Positions 1 to 10,743 of a stretch of 64,000 nucleotides of DNA are shown piece after piece (the first letter of the stretch is position 1; every line of letters starts with the position of its first letter). Where the stretch lies: the NCBI GenBank assembly GCA_963851385.1, contig CAWKPE010000024.1, forward strand, positions 1 to 64,000, read 5' to 3'. This DNA comes from CAWEFA01 sp963851385 (GTDB lineage Bacteria > Bacteroidota > Bacteroidia > Bacteroidales > DTGW01). A program made the position numbers and the translations under genes. Under the pieces are notes generated by a model. The model was not told the DNA's origin. It worked only from the letters and a program-made list of their open reading frames with translations, and searched no databases.

Positions 1-214
1 CAAAAGGTCTCCTTTACCAGTATTTTTAAATACAAAGGCATAAGTTGCTTCACTTTTTTGTTCAATGGTTCCAAAGTCATGCTCCGCTTCTTTAAAAGAT
101 ATTTCCGCCGCATTTTTTATTATCTTTTCCATTGTTAGACTTAGATTTTGATTGTGAACAACCTATTATAGTCACTAATAATGCAACTGAAAGAATTGTG
201 AAAAACCTTTTCAT
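1..214 (-). CDS. DUF1573 lipoprotein, 5' part (runs off window; frameshifted)
   Basis: The first 18 codons read MKRFFTILSVALLVTIIG followed by C-S, a lipoprotein signal peptide with its lipid-bearing cysteine, so the product should be anchored in a membrane. Further on, in the next frame, the text contains EAEHDFGTIEQ and FVFKNTGKGDL, the hallmark of DUF1573 domains (Ig-like, common in Bacteroidota surface proteins). The two parts are joined by removing one A from the A-rich run near position 130, so there is one extra base. The gene diverges from valS and continues beyond position 1. Function is unknown for the family. Confidence 0.7.
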
Positions 215-395
215 AGTATTTAATTTAAATATTTAAAAAAGCAAATTTAATTTTTAAAAACAAATTTCTGAACTTTTTAGCAAATTATGTGATTTTTTCA
301 TTCATTCACGTTTTCTTAAAAAAGTAAATAATTCTGATTTTTCTAAAAGTTGAAAAACTAATACCTTAGAAATTAAAGGTTGTTACAGAAATTTA

Positions 396-403
396 TATTT
401 TTG
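396..403 (+). promoter_or_regulatory. Possible -7 box for valS
   Basis: TATTTTTG matches the Bacteroidota -7 consensus TAnnTTTG and lies 55 nt before the valS ATG. I do not see a TTTG at the usual 19-21 nt upstream, so this rests on the -7 box alone. Confidence 0.3.
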
Positions 404-457
404 CCAACTGATGTATAAGAAACTCTTTATAGTTTGAACAAGCAATAAATTTAAATA

Positions 458-3122
458 ATGGAAATTCCTGCTAAATATGATCCTGCGCTAACAGAAGAAA
501 AGTGGTATAAATATTGGATGGATCATAAATTTTTCAAATCTGTTCCTGATAAACGTGAACCATATTGTATAGTAATTCCGCCTCCTAATGTTACAGGTGT
601 ATTGCACATGGGACATATGTTGAACAATACCATACAGGATGTATTTGTCCGCCGTGCCAGGATGCAAGGCAAAAATGCCTGCTGGGTGCCAGGCACTGAC
701 CATGCTTCTATAGCCACTGAAGCCCGGGTAGTAAATAAACTTGCTCAGGAAGGAATTAAGAAAACCGATATTGGCCGTGAAAAATTTCTCGAACATGCAT
801 GGGAATGGACACATAAGCATGGAGGTATTATTCTTGAACAACTTAAAAAACTTGGTGCTTCATGCGACTGGGACCGCACCTGTTTTACAATGGATGAAGC
901 ACGTTCTGAAAGTGTAATTAAAGTATTTGTTGACTTATATAAAAAAGGCTATATATACCGAGGTGTTCGCATGGTTAACTGGGATCCGCAAGCCAAAACA
1001 GCTGTTTCGGATGAAGAAGTTAATTATATTGAAGTAAAATCAAAGCTTTATTATGTAAAATATAAAATTGTAAAAGGAGACCGTGGACCGGAGACTGGAG
1101 ACCGAAAAGAATATATAGTTGTTGCCACTACCCGTCCTGAAACAATTTTAGGCGATACTGCTGTATGTGTTCATCCAAATGATGAACGTTATAAACATCT
1201 GAAAGGTAAAAAGGTCATTGTTCCTATGGTAAACCGGGAAGTGAAGATTATTTTTGATGAATATGTTGATCCTGAATTTGGCACAGGGGCTTTAAAAATT
1301 ACACCGGCACACGATCTGGCTGACTATGAACTTGGGATTGAAACATAAACTTGAAGTCATAGATATTTTTAATGATGATGGTACACTGAATGAAAAGGCA
1401 CAGTTGTTCATCGGGATTGATCGATTTAAAGCCCGTGAATTATCTGTTCAAAAACTTAAAGAAGATGGATTACTTGAAAAAATAGAAGATTACAATAACA
1501 AGGTTGGCCGCTCGGAAAGAACAAATGCAATAATAGAACCACGACTTTCAGTTCAATGGTTTTTGCAAATGAAAAAGCTTTCAGAACCTGCATTGAAAAA
1601 TGTATTGAATGGAAATATTAAGCTTTATCCTGCAAAGTTTGTAAATACATATCGTCATTGGATGGAGAATGTCAAGGACTGGTGCATCTCACGCCAGCTA
1701 TGGTGGGGTCATCGGATTCCTGCATATTATCTGCCTAATGGAGATTTTGTTGTTGCCGAAACCGCTGAAGAAGCTTTGAAATTGGCAATAGAAAAAACCG
1801 GGAATAAATCTTTACAAATAAGCGATCTTCATCAGGATGAAGATGTACTTGATACATGGTTTTCCTCATGGCTATGGCCAATTTCTGTATTTGATGGCAT
1901 CCACAATCCTGATAATGCTGACATAAAATATTATTATCCTACCGATGATTTAATCACAGCGCCCGAAATTTTATTTTTCTGGGTTGCACGCATGATCATT
2001 GCAGGATATGAATATATTGGTAAGAGAAGCCATTTCAAGAATGTTTACTTAACAGGAATTGTACGTGATAAAATCCGGCAGAAAATGTCGAAGTCACTTG
2101 GCAATTCTCCTGATCCGCTTAACTTAATAACAAAATATGGTGCCGATGGAGTGCGAGTTGGAATGTTACTTTGTTCTCCTGCAGGAAACGATTTACTTTT
2201 CGATGAGAGCCTAACGGAACAGGGCCGTAATTTCGGCAATAAAATATGGAATGCATTCCGCTTAGTAAAACACTGGCATGTTGATACAAAAATTAAACAA
2301 CCTGATTACGCCAAAGCATCCATACTATGGTTCGAAAATCAATTAAATAAATCATTGTCTGAGATAGAAGAACAATTCAATGGTTATCGGGTAAGCGAAG
2401 CACTCATGTCAGTTTATAAATTGTTCTGGGATGAATTTTCAGGATGGTATCTTGAAATGATTAAACCTGAATATCAGAAACCCATAGATAAATTAACTTA
2501 TGAAGCAACTATTGGCTTTTTTGACAAGCTGCTCAGGTTATTGCATCCATTCATGCCCTTTATTACTGAAGAAATATGGCAATTGCTTGAGAAAAGAACT
2601 GATGGAGAAAGTATAATGATTAGTAAATTGCCTGAATTAGTGACCTATAATAAAAAAATCATTATAACCTTTGATGTGATTAAAGAAGCTATTACACAAA
2701 TTCGCTCTATCAGAAAAGAGAAAAGCATTTCAAATAAAGAATATTTAGAACTTTTTATCAATTCAGTAGGGAAGGATTATGACGATCAATTTGAATCTGT
2801 TTTGATGAAGTTGGCTAATTTGACTAAAATATCATATTCTAATCAAAAAATTTCAAATGCTGAAGCTTTTCGAATATTATCAACTGAATTCTATGTTAAA
2901 ACAGGATTACAAATAGACGTAAAAGCTGAAATTAAAAAGCTCAATGAAGAACTTGAATATACAAAAGGTTTCCTCACAACGGTAAAACAAAAACTGAGTA
3001 ACGAACGTTTTGTTAGCAGTGCTCCTGAAAAGGTAGTTACGATTGAACGCAAAAAGTTATCAGATGCAGAAGCAAAAATTAAGGCTATTGAAGAAAGGTT
3101 GGCAGGGATGAAAATTAAATAA
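458..3122 (+). CDS. valS: Valyl-tRNA synthetase (one frameshift)
   Basis: Class I aminoacyl-tRNA synthetase that charges tRNA-Val in the cytoplasm. The N-terminal part carries the HIGH-type signature PPNVTGVLHMGH near residue 45 and the editing-domain text TTRPETILGDTAV. The second part carries the KMSKS loop (KMSKSLGNSPDP) and ends in the coiled-coil tail typical of ValS. About 887 residues in total, as usual for the family. The reading frame breaks near 1337: ITPAHDLADYELG continues as LKHKLEVIDIF only if one base is removed, so either the assembly has an extra base or the gene is broken. As an essential single-copy enzyme, error is more likely. Around 1076-1111 the protein holds an odd insert, KGDRGPETGDRKEY, whose DNA resembles an intergenic repeat seen at 10183 and 12810. 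Confidence 0.95.
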
Positions 3123-3376
3123 ATAGTAACTATATAACAAAACTAAGTTGTTGATTTTTACATAATAAAAACATTCAATCAAAGGTTCGCAAAGAATGAT
3201 GCAAAGAAAGCAAAGACCTAATTGCAATATCTTTGCAGTCTTTGCGATCTTGATGGACATCAAGACTTAGCGGTCTTTGCGTGAAATTGAATTTGAATCT
3301 TCATTATAGTGCATTAGTTTTATCATTTTTCCTTACTTTTGACATGCCTCATTAAAACTCTCAAAATAAAAATACT
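3123..3376. other. Intergenic region with CTTTGC/GCAAAG repeats
   Basis: Between valS and pepD. Positions 3180-3290 hold many copies of GCAAAG and its complement CTTTGC, forming an imperfect palindrome. No gene is visible. The -7 box of pepD lies at its right end. Confidence 0.5.
3334..3341 (+). promoter_or_regulatory. Possible -7 box for pepD
   Basis: TACTTTTG fits TAnnTTTG and lies 35 nt before the pepD start codon. No clear -33 TTTG is found at the right spacing. Confidence 0.35.
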
Positions 3377-4837
3377 ATGTCTGAATTATTAAAATTACAA
3401 CCTGCTTGCTATTTGGAAACATTTCCAGGAACTATGCAACATTCCCAGGCCATCAAAAAAAGAAGCCAGGGCAGTGGAATTTGTAGTGGACTTTGCTAAG
3501 AAAAATAAGCTTGCTTATAAAACCGATAAAGTAGGAAACGTAGTGATTTCAAAGCCTGCGTCGAAAGGTAAGGAAAAAAGTCCGACAGTTGTTTTACAAA
3601 CCCATCTCGACATGGTTCCCCAGAAAAACTCCGGTACAAAACATGATTTTGAAAAGGATCCTATTCAACCTTATATAGATGGTGACTGGGTAAAAGCAAA
3701 AGGTACAACTTTAGGAGCAGATAATGGAATAGGTGTTGCGTCTGCCCTGTCAGTTCTTGAATCAAATGAAATTATCAGCGGGCCAATTGAAGCTTTATTC
3801 ACCGTTGATGAAGAAACCGGCATGACTGGCGCATTTAATCTTTCGGAAGGTTTTATCACCGGGAAAATGCTTCTAAACCTCGATTCCGAAGAAGAAGGAG
3901 AACTTACTATTGGTTGTGCTGGTGGAATGAATACAACAGCAACATTTAATTTTGAAAAAGAACCTGTTGAAGGAGACGTAACCGCGTTTAAATTAAGTAT
4001 TACCGGGCTAAAAGGAGGCCATTCCGGTGCCGATATCCAATTGGGAAGAGGTAATGCAAATAAATTGCTGAACCGATTTATGTGGAATGCCGATCATTTT
4101 TTTGAAATGCGCCTGTGCGCAATAGATGGAGGAAATATCCGGAATGCCATACCCCGTGAATCATTTGCAATTGTTACTGTACCGATTCAATTTGAACACG
4201 ATTTCATAGCCAGCATATCGTCCTTTCTTAAAAATGTATCGTGAAGAGTTAGCTGGAGTGGAGCCGGATTTAAATTTTAAAGCAGAAGCAGTTTCTTTAC
4301 CGGAATTTTGGATTGAAAAATCAACCCAGGAACATTTGCTCGATTCATTATATGCTATGCCAAATGGCGTCATCCGAATGATTTCTGAAATGCCCGACGT
4401 GGTTGAAACTTCAACTAATCTTGCTGTTGTTAAGTCCACTGAAACGCAGATTCAGGTTATGTGTCTTCTGAGGAGTTCTATTGAATCGGCAAAACACGAT
4501 TTAGGTAACATGATAGAAAGTATTTTTGATATGGCACAAGCCAAAACCGTGCATGATGGCGAATATCCAGGATGGAAACCAGACTTTAATTCATCATTGT
4601 TACAAATTAATGAAAGACACAAGTAAAAAACTTACTGGGAAAGAACCCATTGTTAAAGTAATTCATGCAGGATTGGAATGTGGCTTAATTGGTGATGTTT
4701 ACCCAAATATGGATATGGTTTCTTTTGGACCGACTATTCTAAATCCACATTCACCTGATGAAAAGGTGAATATACCTTCAGTTGAAAAGTTTTGGAAATA
4801 TTTACTTGAAACATTAAAGGCGATAGCAGAAAAATAA
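3377..4837 (+). CDS. pepD: Aminoacyl-histidine dipeptidase PepD (three frameshifts)
   Basis: M20-family zinc dipeptidase of the PepD/carnosinase type, cytosolic, which cleaves dipeptides such as Xaa-His. Family text is clear: WKHFQELCNIPRPSKKEA at the start, the metal-binding LQTHLDMVPQ, GADNGIG and DEETGMTGA, the dimer-domain GLKGGHSGADI, and the C-terminal HAGLECGL and FGPTI...HSPDEKVNI. About 486 residues once joined, as expected. The ATG at 3377 begins MSELLKLQPAC. The frame is broken near 3408, 4233 and 4605, each time by one extra base, the second in an A5 run. With every catalytic motif conserved across three breaks, sequencing error is the simplest reading, but recent decay is not excluded. 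Confidence 0.9.
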
Positions 4838-4875
4838 ACTTAGAATTGCATTGTTTTTTATATTCAAAATTTTAA

Positions 4876-4920
4876 GATACCGAAAGACTTTTTCAAAAAT
4901 TATGCCTATATGTCGGTATC
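4876..4920. terminator. Possible bidirectional terminator between pepD and the phosphatase gene
   Basis: GATACCGA (4876-4883) and TCGGTATC (4913-4920) are a perfect 8-bp inverted repeat between two convergent genes, followed by an A-rich run. The 29-nt loop is long for an intrinsic terminator, so this is tentative. Confidence 0.3.
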
Positions 4921-4930
4921 AAAAAATAAT

Positions 4931-7302
4931 TTAAACTCTCAAACCGATAACCATAATATCATCAACCTGATCAAGCTCACCACGCCAATCGGTAATGAGT
5001 ATTATCAAGATGTTCTTTTTGCTGTTCCATTGATAAATCCTGCATACTTAAAAGAAGTTGTTTGAATTTTTTGGCCATAAATTTTTTACCACTTTCGCCG
5101 CCAAACTGATCAATATATCCATCGGAGAAAATATAAAGAGTATCGCCTTTATTAATTGAAATTCAGTATTGGTAAATGGCACATCAAGCTTATCATGAAA
5201 ACCAACAGGCATATGATCGGCATTTGCTTCCTGCAGTTCTCCATTTCGAATAAGGTAAAGTGGATTGAATGCTCCGGCAAATTGGACAATATCTTTCTCT
5301 TTATCAATCATGCATAAGTGCAATATCCATCCCATCTTTTGTTTCCTCGGATTTACCACTTTGATGAAGCGATTTAATAACCAATATCCTTAATTGATTT
5401 AATATCTGGGCAGGATTTTGAGATTCACCTTTCGATACTATTTCATTCAGCAATGCCATTCCCAACATACTCATAAAAGCTCCCGGTACACCATGACCGG
5501 TGCAGTCTGCAGCAGCAATAATAATTTTATTTTCTTTTTGGTTTATCCAGTAAAAGTCGCCACTTACAATATCGCGTGGCTTATAAAGAATGAAATATTG
5601 AAGTCCTAAATCTTCAATTAATTTTGGCGAAGGCAAAACAGCCCGCTGAATACGGCTTGCATAATGAATGCTGTCGGTAATTTCTTTCTTTTGCTGGAAA
5701 ATCTGGTCGCGTTGCTTTTTTATCTCATCATTCTGTTCTGCAAGTAAAATATTAGCTTTTTTCTTCTCTGTATATTGTTTATAGGTAATAAATGTAAATG
5801 CCAAAATTATAAGAGTAATAAAGCCCACACCAATCAATACAATATTTTTTCTTTTAGCTTCCAATTCTTTTTTGGAAATCTCTGATTTTTGTAATTGTAT
5901 TTCTTTTTCTTTTTTATCAGCTCTCATATTTAGCCTCTAATTCCTGAATTTGTTTAAGATAATCTTCTCCAAGAGTAGAATCTTTTAGATTAGAATATAA
6001 TTGTGAATTTTGAAAAGCATTTTTAAATTCACCCATTTTTGAATATACGCCGGCAATATCTTTATAATTATCAAGCATTTCTTTTTTCATTCCACTTTGC
6101 TTTTCAATTTCAAGACTTTGCCTAAAATATTCTAATGCAGTTGTGTAATTTCCAGCTCTATTATATGTTTTTCCAATACTTCTAAGCGTAACTGCGGTAT
6201 TCATTTTCTCTCCTAATGCTTTATATACTGATAATGCTTCTTCCAGATATTTTAAAGACATCTGAAACTTACCTTCTTCAGCATATATAGCTCCCATTTC
6301 ACCTTGCACTTGGGCTATTCCAGGTTTAAGATTTATTTTTTGAAATAAAGCATCACTTTTTCTTAAGAATTCAATCGCTTTGGTATTTTCCTTTTTATTT
6401 TCATAAGCTATTCCTATGTTTAATAAAAGCACACCAACTGTTGCATCATTCTTTAAACTCTGGAAAATATCCATACTCTTTTGGTAATATTCAATAGCTT
6501 TCGTAATGATATTAAAAGAGAAATATACATTTCCCATATTATTCAAAGTTCTTCCCATTCCAACACTATCGCCAAGAGACTCCTGAACTTTTAGATTTTG
6601 CTGAAAATATTCTATAGCTTTTTGATATTCCCCTTTGGTTTTATATGCTACACCAATACTATTTAATATATCTGATTGGGATGATTTTTCATTAATTGCC
6701 TTCGCGATTTCAAGAGCCCTGAAATAATCTTTAAGTGCTTTATCAATATTTCCTTTTTTTAAATAATTATTCCCTCTTTTAAAATAAACTAAAGATATTA
6801 TTTTATTATTCTCTTGCCCAGAAGCTAATTCAATACATTTGTCCAAGTTTTCCGTTGATTCATCGTATTTAAGCATGCATTGTTTATCTATGCCGATACT
6901 TAAATAAATTTGAATTTGAAAATCCTTATCTTTATTTCTCTTTGCATAGTCCAGAGATTTATATAGATTGTCTATTGCGGAAGTATAATCGTTTAAGTAA
7001 TAATAACAATCGCTAAGACTGAAAAAAGCTTTCATTAGGGTCTCGTTTTTATCGCGGTCTTTTACAGATTCAATAGCTTTTTCCAAATAATTAATAGCTT
7101 CGTTATAATTTTTGTCATCCAGGTAACCCTTGCCCAATTCAAGATATATACGAGGTTTTTTGTTGTTTTCAGCTTTCTTTAAAACTTTTAAAATACTATC
7201 AGTATTGGTTGAAGCATGAATGAAATTAAAAGAATAAAAAATGAATACGATAAGAAAATAAAATATTTTAAGATGGTAAATTTTCATATTGTTTTTTTTC
7301 AA
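4931..7302 (-). CDS. TPR-repeat, membrane-anchored PP2C/SpoIIE-type phosphatase (frameshifted)
   Basis: Probable serine/threonine phosphatase that signals from the periplasm to the cytoplasm. In order: signal/membrane segment (residues about 5-28), a long run of TPR repeats (about 40-450) that should sit in the periplasm, a coiled stretch, one membrane helix (IVLIGVGFITLIILAFTF), then a SpoIIE-type PP2C domain with FILYKPRDIVSGDFYW and ADCTGHGVPGAFMSMLG, which carry the metal-binding Asp and Gly residues. The C terminus reads VDDIMVIGLRV. This fused architecture is common in Bacteroidota. The frame changes near 5922, 5340, 5160 and 4990: three single extra bases and one missing base. It converges with pepD and diverges from nnr; a good promoter lies at 7354-7385. 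Confidence 0.85.
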
Positions 7303-7353
7303 AAGCCTGGTTTACCTGGTTTTTAAATAAATAAATTGCTTTTAAAGCATTCT

Positions 7354-7385
7354 CAAATATAGTAAAATCGAAACAGCTATTCAAA
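7354..7385 (-). promoter_or_regulatory. Promoter of the TPR-PP2C gene
   Basis: On the minus strand TTTG (7385-7382), a 20-nt spacer and TATATTTG (7361-7354) give a full match to the Bacteroidota TTTG/TAnnTTTG promoter, about 50 nt upstream of the start codon at 7302. Confidence 0.65.
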
Positions 7386-7549
7386 AATTAATATACGTAA
7401 ATTCAAATGATTGGTTATTAGTGATGGAAGTCAAATGGTGAAGAGTGTAGGGTGAATGGTGAAGGGTAAAAGGTGAATAGTAAATGCGAAAGTATAAATT
7501 CCCTTAACCTTTTAACCATTATCCCTTTACCATCGTTATATAATTGTTG

Positions 7550-7557
7550 TATTTTTG
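7550..7557 (+). promoter_or_regulatory. Possible -7 box for the nnr gene
   Basis: TATTTTTG fits TAnnTTTG, 17 nt before the ATG at 7575. A 3-of-4 match to the -33 box (TTTA at 7526) sits 20 nt upstream. Confidence 0.4.
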
Positions 7558-7574
7558 AAGCATAAATAAAAAAC

Positions 7575-9092
7575 ATGAAAATCTTTACAACGGATCAGGT
7601 CAAGCTCATTGATGAATACACTATTGAGAACGAACCTGTTTCTTCTATTGACCTTATGGAACGGGCTGCAGTCCAATGTGTCGGTTGGCTTACTGACAAA
7701 TTCAGCCGCAATCATAATTTTAAAATATTTGCCGGTCCGGGTAACAATGGCGGAGATGGCTTAACTATTGCTCGTATTCTAAACCAAAACGACTATAATG
7801 TAGAAGTGCATTTGATAAAATTATCTGATCGTTTATCTCCGGATGCGATACAAAATCTGGAATTACTAAAAAGAAAAAATAATGTAAACGTGAAAGAAAT
7901 TTCGTTTATAAAAGAATTGCCTCAAATCAATTCGGATGATGTTGTAATTGATGCATTATTTGGTTCAGGACTTTCCCGCCCATTGACCGGCCTTTCAGCA
8001 GAAATTGTTGAATATTTGAATCGCTGCCCGGGACATAAAATTGCTATTGACATTCCATCTGGTTTATCTGGTGAAGACATAGTTTCAAAACAAACCGTTT
8101 TTAAAGCTCAAGACACTCTTACATTTCAGTTTCCCTTTCTTTCCTTTTTATTTGCAGAAAATGCTATTTATACAGGAAAATGGCATGTTTTGAATATTGG
8201 ATTGCATCAAAAAATAATTAACCAGACTCAGGCAGAATATAATCTTACAGAAATGTCTGAAGTTTCAATTAAACAAAGAGCTGAATTCGGGCATAAAGGA
8301 ACATTCGGTCATGCTTTACTAATAGCAGGAAGTTCAGGTATGGCAGGTGCTGCAGTACTCTCATCAATGGCATGTCTCAGGTCAGGATGTGGTCTCGTTA
8401 CCGCTCATGTTCCAAAAGATATTGCTAGTATCTTGCATACTGCGTTTCCTGAATCACTTGTCAGCGCCGATGTTTCCAAAACACACATTACTTCTTTACC
8501 AGATATATCAAAGTATTCAGCAATTGGTTTTGGACCTGGAACAGGTACTGCAAATGAAACCCGGAAAGCTCTTTATGAACTCATAAAAAAATATAATAAA
8601 CCTTTAGTTTTAGATGCAGATGCATTGAATATTATTTCTGCAAAAAAAGACATGCTGAAAATATTGCCTGAAGATTCTATTCTTACACCTCATCCCGGAG
8701 AATTTGATCGTTTGTTTGGTAAGTCTGCAAATAGCTTTGATCGGATGATGATTCAAAAAAACAAAGCAAAAGAGTTGGGCATTTGTATTATTCTAAAAGG
8801 ACATTATACCTGCATTGCATTACCAGATGGTTCTTGTCATTTTAATACTACCGGAAATTCAGGTATGGCAACAGGTGGCAGTGGTGATGTTTTAACCGGA
8901 ATTATTGTATCATTACTGGCGCAGGGATATACGCCTCAAATGGCGGCTATTAACGGTGTATTCATACATGGAATGGCAGGCGATATTGCTGCTGAAGAAT
9001 CTGGTATGGAAACATTAATTGCTTCAGATATAATTAATAATATTGGAAAAGCGTTTAATAAAATTAAACTTTCAAAAGATGCAAAAATATAA
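7575..9092 (+). CDS. nnr: Bifunctional NAD(P)H-hydrate epimerase / ADP-dependent dehydratase
   Basis: Metabolite-repair enzyme that returns damaged NAD(P)H hydrates to NAD(P)H. The N-terminal half (about 1-215) is a YjeF_N epimerase domain with AGPGNNGGDGLTIARIL and DALFGSGLSRPL. The C-terminal half (about 230-495) is the ribokinase-like dehydratase, with LDADALNII, LTPHPGEFDRLFG and the anion-hole text GMATGGSGDVLTGI. At 505 residues it is full length and intact. Its 3' end overlaps the start of the DUF4831 gene by 14 nt, so the two are probably co-transcribed. Confidence 0.95.
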   Translation: MKIFTTDQVKLIDEYTIENEPVSSIDLMERAAVQCVGWLTDKFSRNHNFKIFAGPGNNGGDGLTIARILNQNDYNVEVHLIKLSDRLSPDAIQNLELLKRKNNVNVKEISFIKELPQINSDDVVIDALFGSGLSRPLTGLSAEIVEYLNRCPGHKIAIDIPSGLSGEDIVSKQTVFKAQDTLTFQFPFLSFLFAENAIYTGKWHVLNIGLHQKIINQTQAEYNLTEMSEVSIKQRAEFGHKGTFGHALLIAGSSGMAGAAVLSSMACLRSGCGLVTAHVPKDIASILHTAFPESLVSADVSKTHITSLPDISKYSAIGFGPGTGTANETRKALYELIKKYNKPLVLDADALNIISAKKDMLKILPEDSILTPHPGEFDRLFGKSANSFDRMMIQKNKAKELGICIILKGHYTCIALPDGSCHFNTTGNSGMATGGSGDVLTGIIVSLLAQGYTPQMAAINGVFIHGMAGDIAAEESGMETLIASDIINNIGKAFNKIKLSKDAKI

Positions 9093-10176
9093 TCTTACAT
9101 TTTTAACAATAATCCTATCCTGCCAATTATTTGGACAGGGAATTTTTTCAGTTCAAAAAGTCGGTGATGCTCCTCTTAAAAATGCAGATAATATTTTTAT
9201 TTATGCATTGCCCAGAACCACATTAGCTTTTAAGGTTGTAACAAGAATTACCAATACTTTCTATGGACCATACTATGCCTATGCAGAAGAATATTTGGGA
9301 ATAAAAGATGTTCCGTCAGAAAATAAAACAGAATGGAGTATAGACAGCATTGATATTTTTCCATTTAAAGAAGCCGATCCGGATGAATATTATGTGGTAA
9401 AAACAGAAAAAGGTTTTAATCCAAAATCCCTGTTTTTACTCAATGAATCAGGCATTATACTTGATCCGTCATTCCCTGAACAGATGGAACAATCAAATCA
9501 TAATATCATATCAAAAAAGAATACGTTGACATCAGAAGTTGTTGAAATATCAATGCAAAAGTATTATAATGAAAAGGCTGATACTTTTTATAAAACCATT
9601 TTAAAAGACTCGATATATTTAAAAATTCCATTAATACGTCCAAAGCAGGAATTAAAAAATCTTAAAGATAAGGCCCGTGAAGCAGCAGATGTAATTATTA
9701 AAATTCGTCAGCGCAGATTTGAAATGATACTTTCAGAAGATGAAGCATTGCCTGAAGCTAAAGCTTTTCGTATGGCGCTGGATGAAATGCAAAAAACAGA
9801 AGACGAATACCTTGCTCTGTTTACAGGAAGACGCATTTCAAGTACATTTACCACGTGGTTTTATTATACACCGGCGGCAGTTACCCGTGACAGCCAGTTT
9901 GAATTATTCCGTTTTTCACCAAAAAGCGGCATTACTGACCGCACAAACGCTTCAGCAACCCCTGTTTTTCTTACATTCGAAAAAGACAATCGCACGAAAG
10001 CCCTGAATGATTGGATGCAATATATTAAGAATCCGGGGAAAAATCACTTATTCTATAGAATACCTGATGCAGCTACTGTTGATGTAATCTGGAAAGGTGA
10101 TTTACTTGCTTCAAAAAAATTATTGATTTACCAATTTGGAACTGTCGTGCCGTTTCCGGTAAATGTGGGAAAGTAA
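9079..10176 (+). CDS. DUF4831 family secreted protein
   Basis: About 365 residues starting MQKYNLTFLTIILSCQLFGQ, a signal peptide. I chose the ATG at 9079 because it gives the signal peptide directly; an upstream ATG at 9043 is in frame but lies deep in nnr. The body, with NADNIFIYALPRTTLAFKVV and GPYYAYAEEYLGIKDV near the N terminus, is typical of DUF4831, a Bacteroidota family of unknown role. A further conserved segment reads FTGRRISSTFTTWFYYTP. It overlaps nnr and is likely expressed with it. Confidence 0.8.
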   Translation: MQKYNLTFLTIILSCQLFGQGIFSVQKVGDAPLKNADNIFIYALPRTTLAFKVVTRITNTFYGPYYAYAEEYLGIKDVPSENKTEWSIDSIDIFPFKEADPDEYYVVKTEKGFNPKSLFLLNESGIILDPSFPEQMEQSNHNIISKKNTLTSEVVEISMQKYYNEKADTFYKTILKDSIYLKIPLIRPKQELKNLKDKAREAADVIIKIRQRRFEMILSEDEALPEAKAFRMALDEMQKTEDEYLALFTGRRISSTFTTWFYYTPAAVTRDSQFELFRFSPKSGITDRTNASATPVFLTFEKDNRTKALNDWMQYIKNPGKNHLFYRIPDAATVDVIWKGDLLASKKLLIYQFGTVVPFPVNVGK

Positions 10177-10275
10177 TTAAATGCAGACCGGGGACCGGAG
10201 GCCGGAAAAAGAGTAAAAGGTGAAGGGAATAAAGGAAACCCTGAATCTTGAACTTTAAACTTTGAGCTTTAAACT
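10177..10275. repeat. Low-complexity intergenic spacer with ACCGG-rich and CTTTAAA repeats
   Basis: Between two convergent genes. Positions 10183-10207 read as repeated ACCGGGGACCGGAGGCCGG, and 10245-10282 as repeated AACTTTAAACTTT, running into the 3' end of smpB. The ACCGG block resembles the insert in valS and the block before ppk2. Confidence 0.5.
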
Positions 10276-10734
10276 TTAAACTTTCATCCTCTTGTCCATC
10301 TCCCGTTTTGCATCTTTCTTTTTTAAATCCTCTCTCTTATCATATTGTTTTTTACCTTTAGCCAGGGCAATATCAAGCTTGGCTAAACCTTTTTCATTCA
10401 AAAAAATCCGGTACGCAATAATTGTAAGTCCTTTCTCCTGCGATTTGCGGTAAAGCTTAACCAGTTCTTTTTTAGTAAGCAGCAATTTCCTGTCTCTTTT
10501 AGGCTCGTGATTGCTGTATGAGCCCCATTCGTATTCTGCTACATGCATTCCCTTTACATAAAGTTCGTTATTTGCAAAATAGCAATACGCGTCAACCAGA
10601 TTCGCTTTTCCCGCTCTTATTGATTTTATTTCAGTACCTGTAAGTTTAATACCGGCAGTGTACTTATCAAGAAAAGCATACTCGAAAGATGCTTTCTTAT
10701 TCTTAATTTCTATTTTAGGATTTTCTTTTTGCAC
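10276..10734 (-). CDS. smpB: SsrA-binding protein SmpB
   Basis: Partner of tmRNA in trans-translation, which rescues stalled ribosomes. 152 residues. The family features are all there: KASFEYAFLDKYTAGIKL, TGTEIKSIRAGKANLVDAY, the HEPKRDRKLLL segment and the basic C-terminal tail KKQYDKREDLKKKDAKRE that enters the ribosomal decoding path. It lies 9 nt downstream of the Yip1-like gene in the same direction, so the two are probably co-transcribed. Confidence 0.96.
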   Translation of the reverse strand: MQKENPKIEIKNKKASFEYAFLDKYTAGIKLTGTEIKSIRAGKANLVDAYCYFANNELYVKGMHVAEYEWGSYSNHEPKRDRKLLLTKKELVKLYRKSQEKGLTIIAYRIFLNEKGLAKLDIALAKGKKQYDKREDLKKKDAKREMDKRMKV

Positions 10735-10743
10735 AAGTTAATT

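Noticed and set aside
458..4837. valS and pepD as true pseudogenes
   Set aside because: All catalytic motifs are intact on both sides of each shift and the shifts are of one kind, so sequence error is more likely.
10248..10282. CTTTAAA-rich text as a terminator
   Set aside because: It is a direct repeat without a stable stem.
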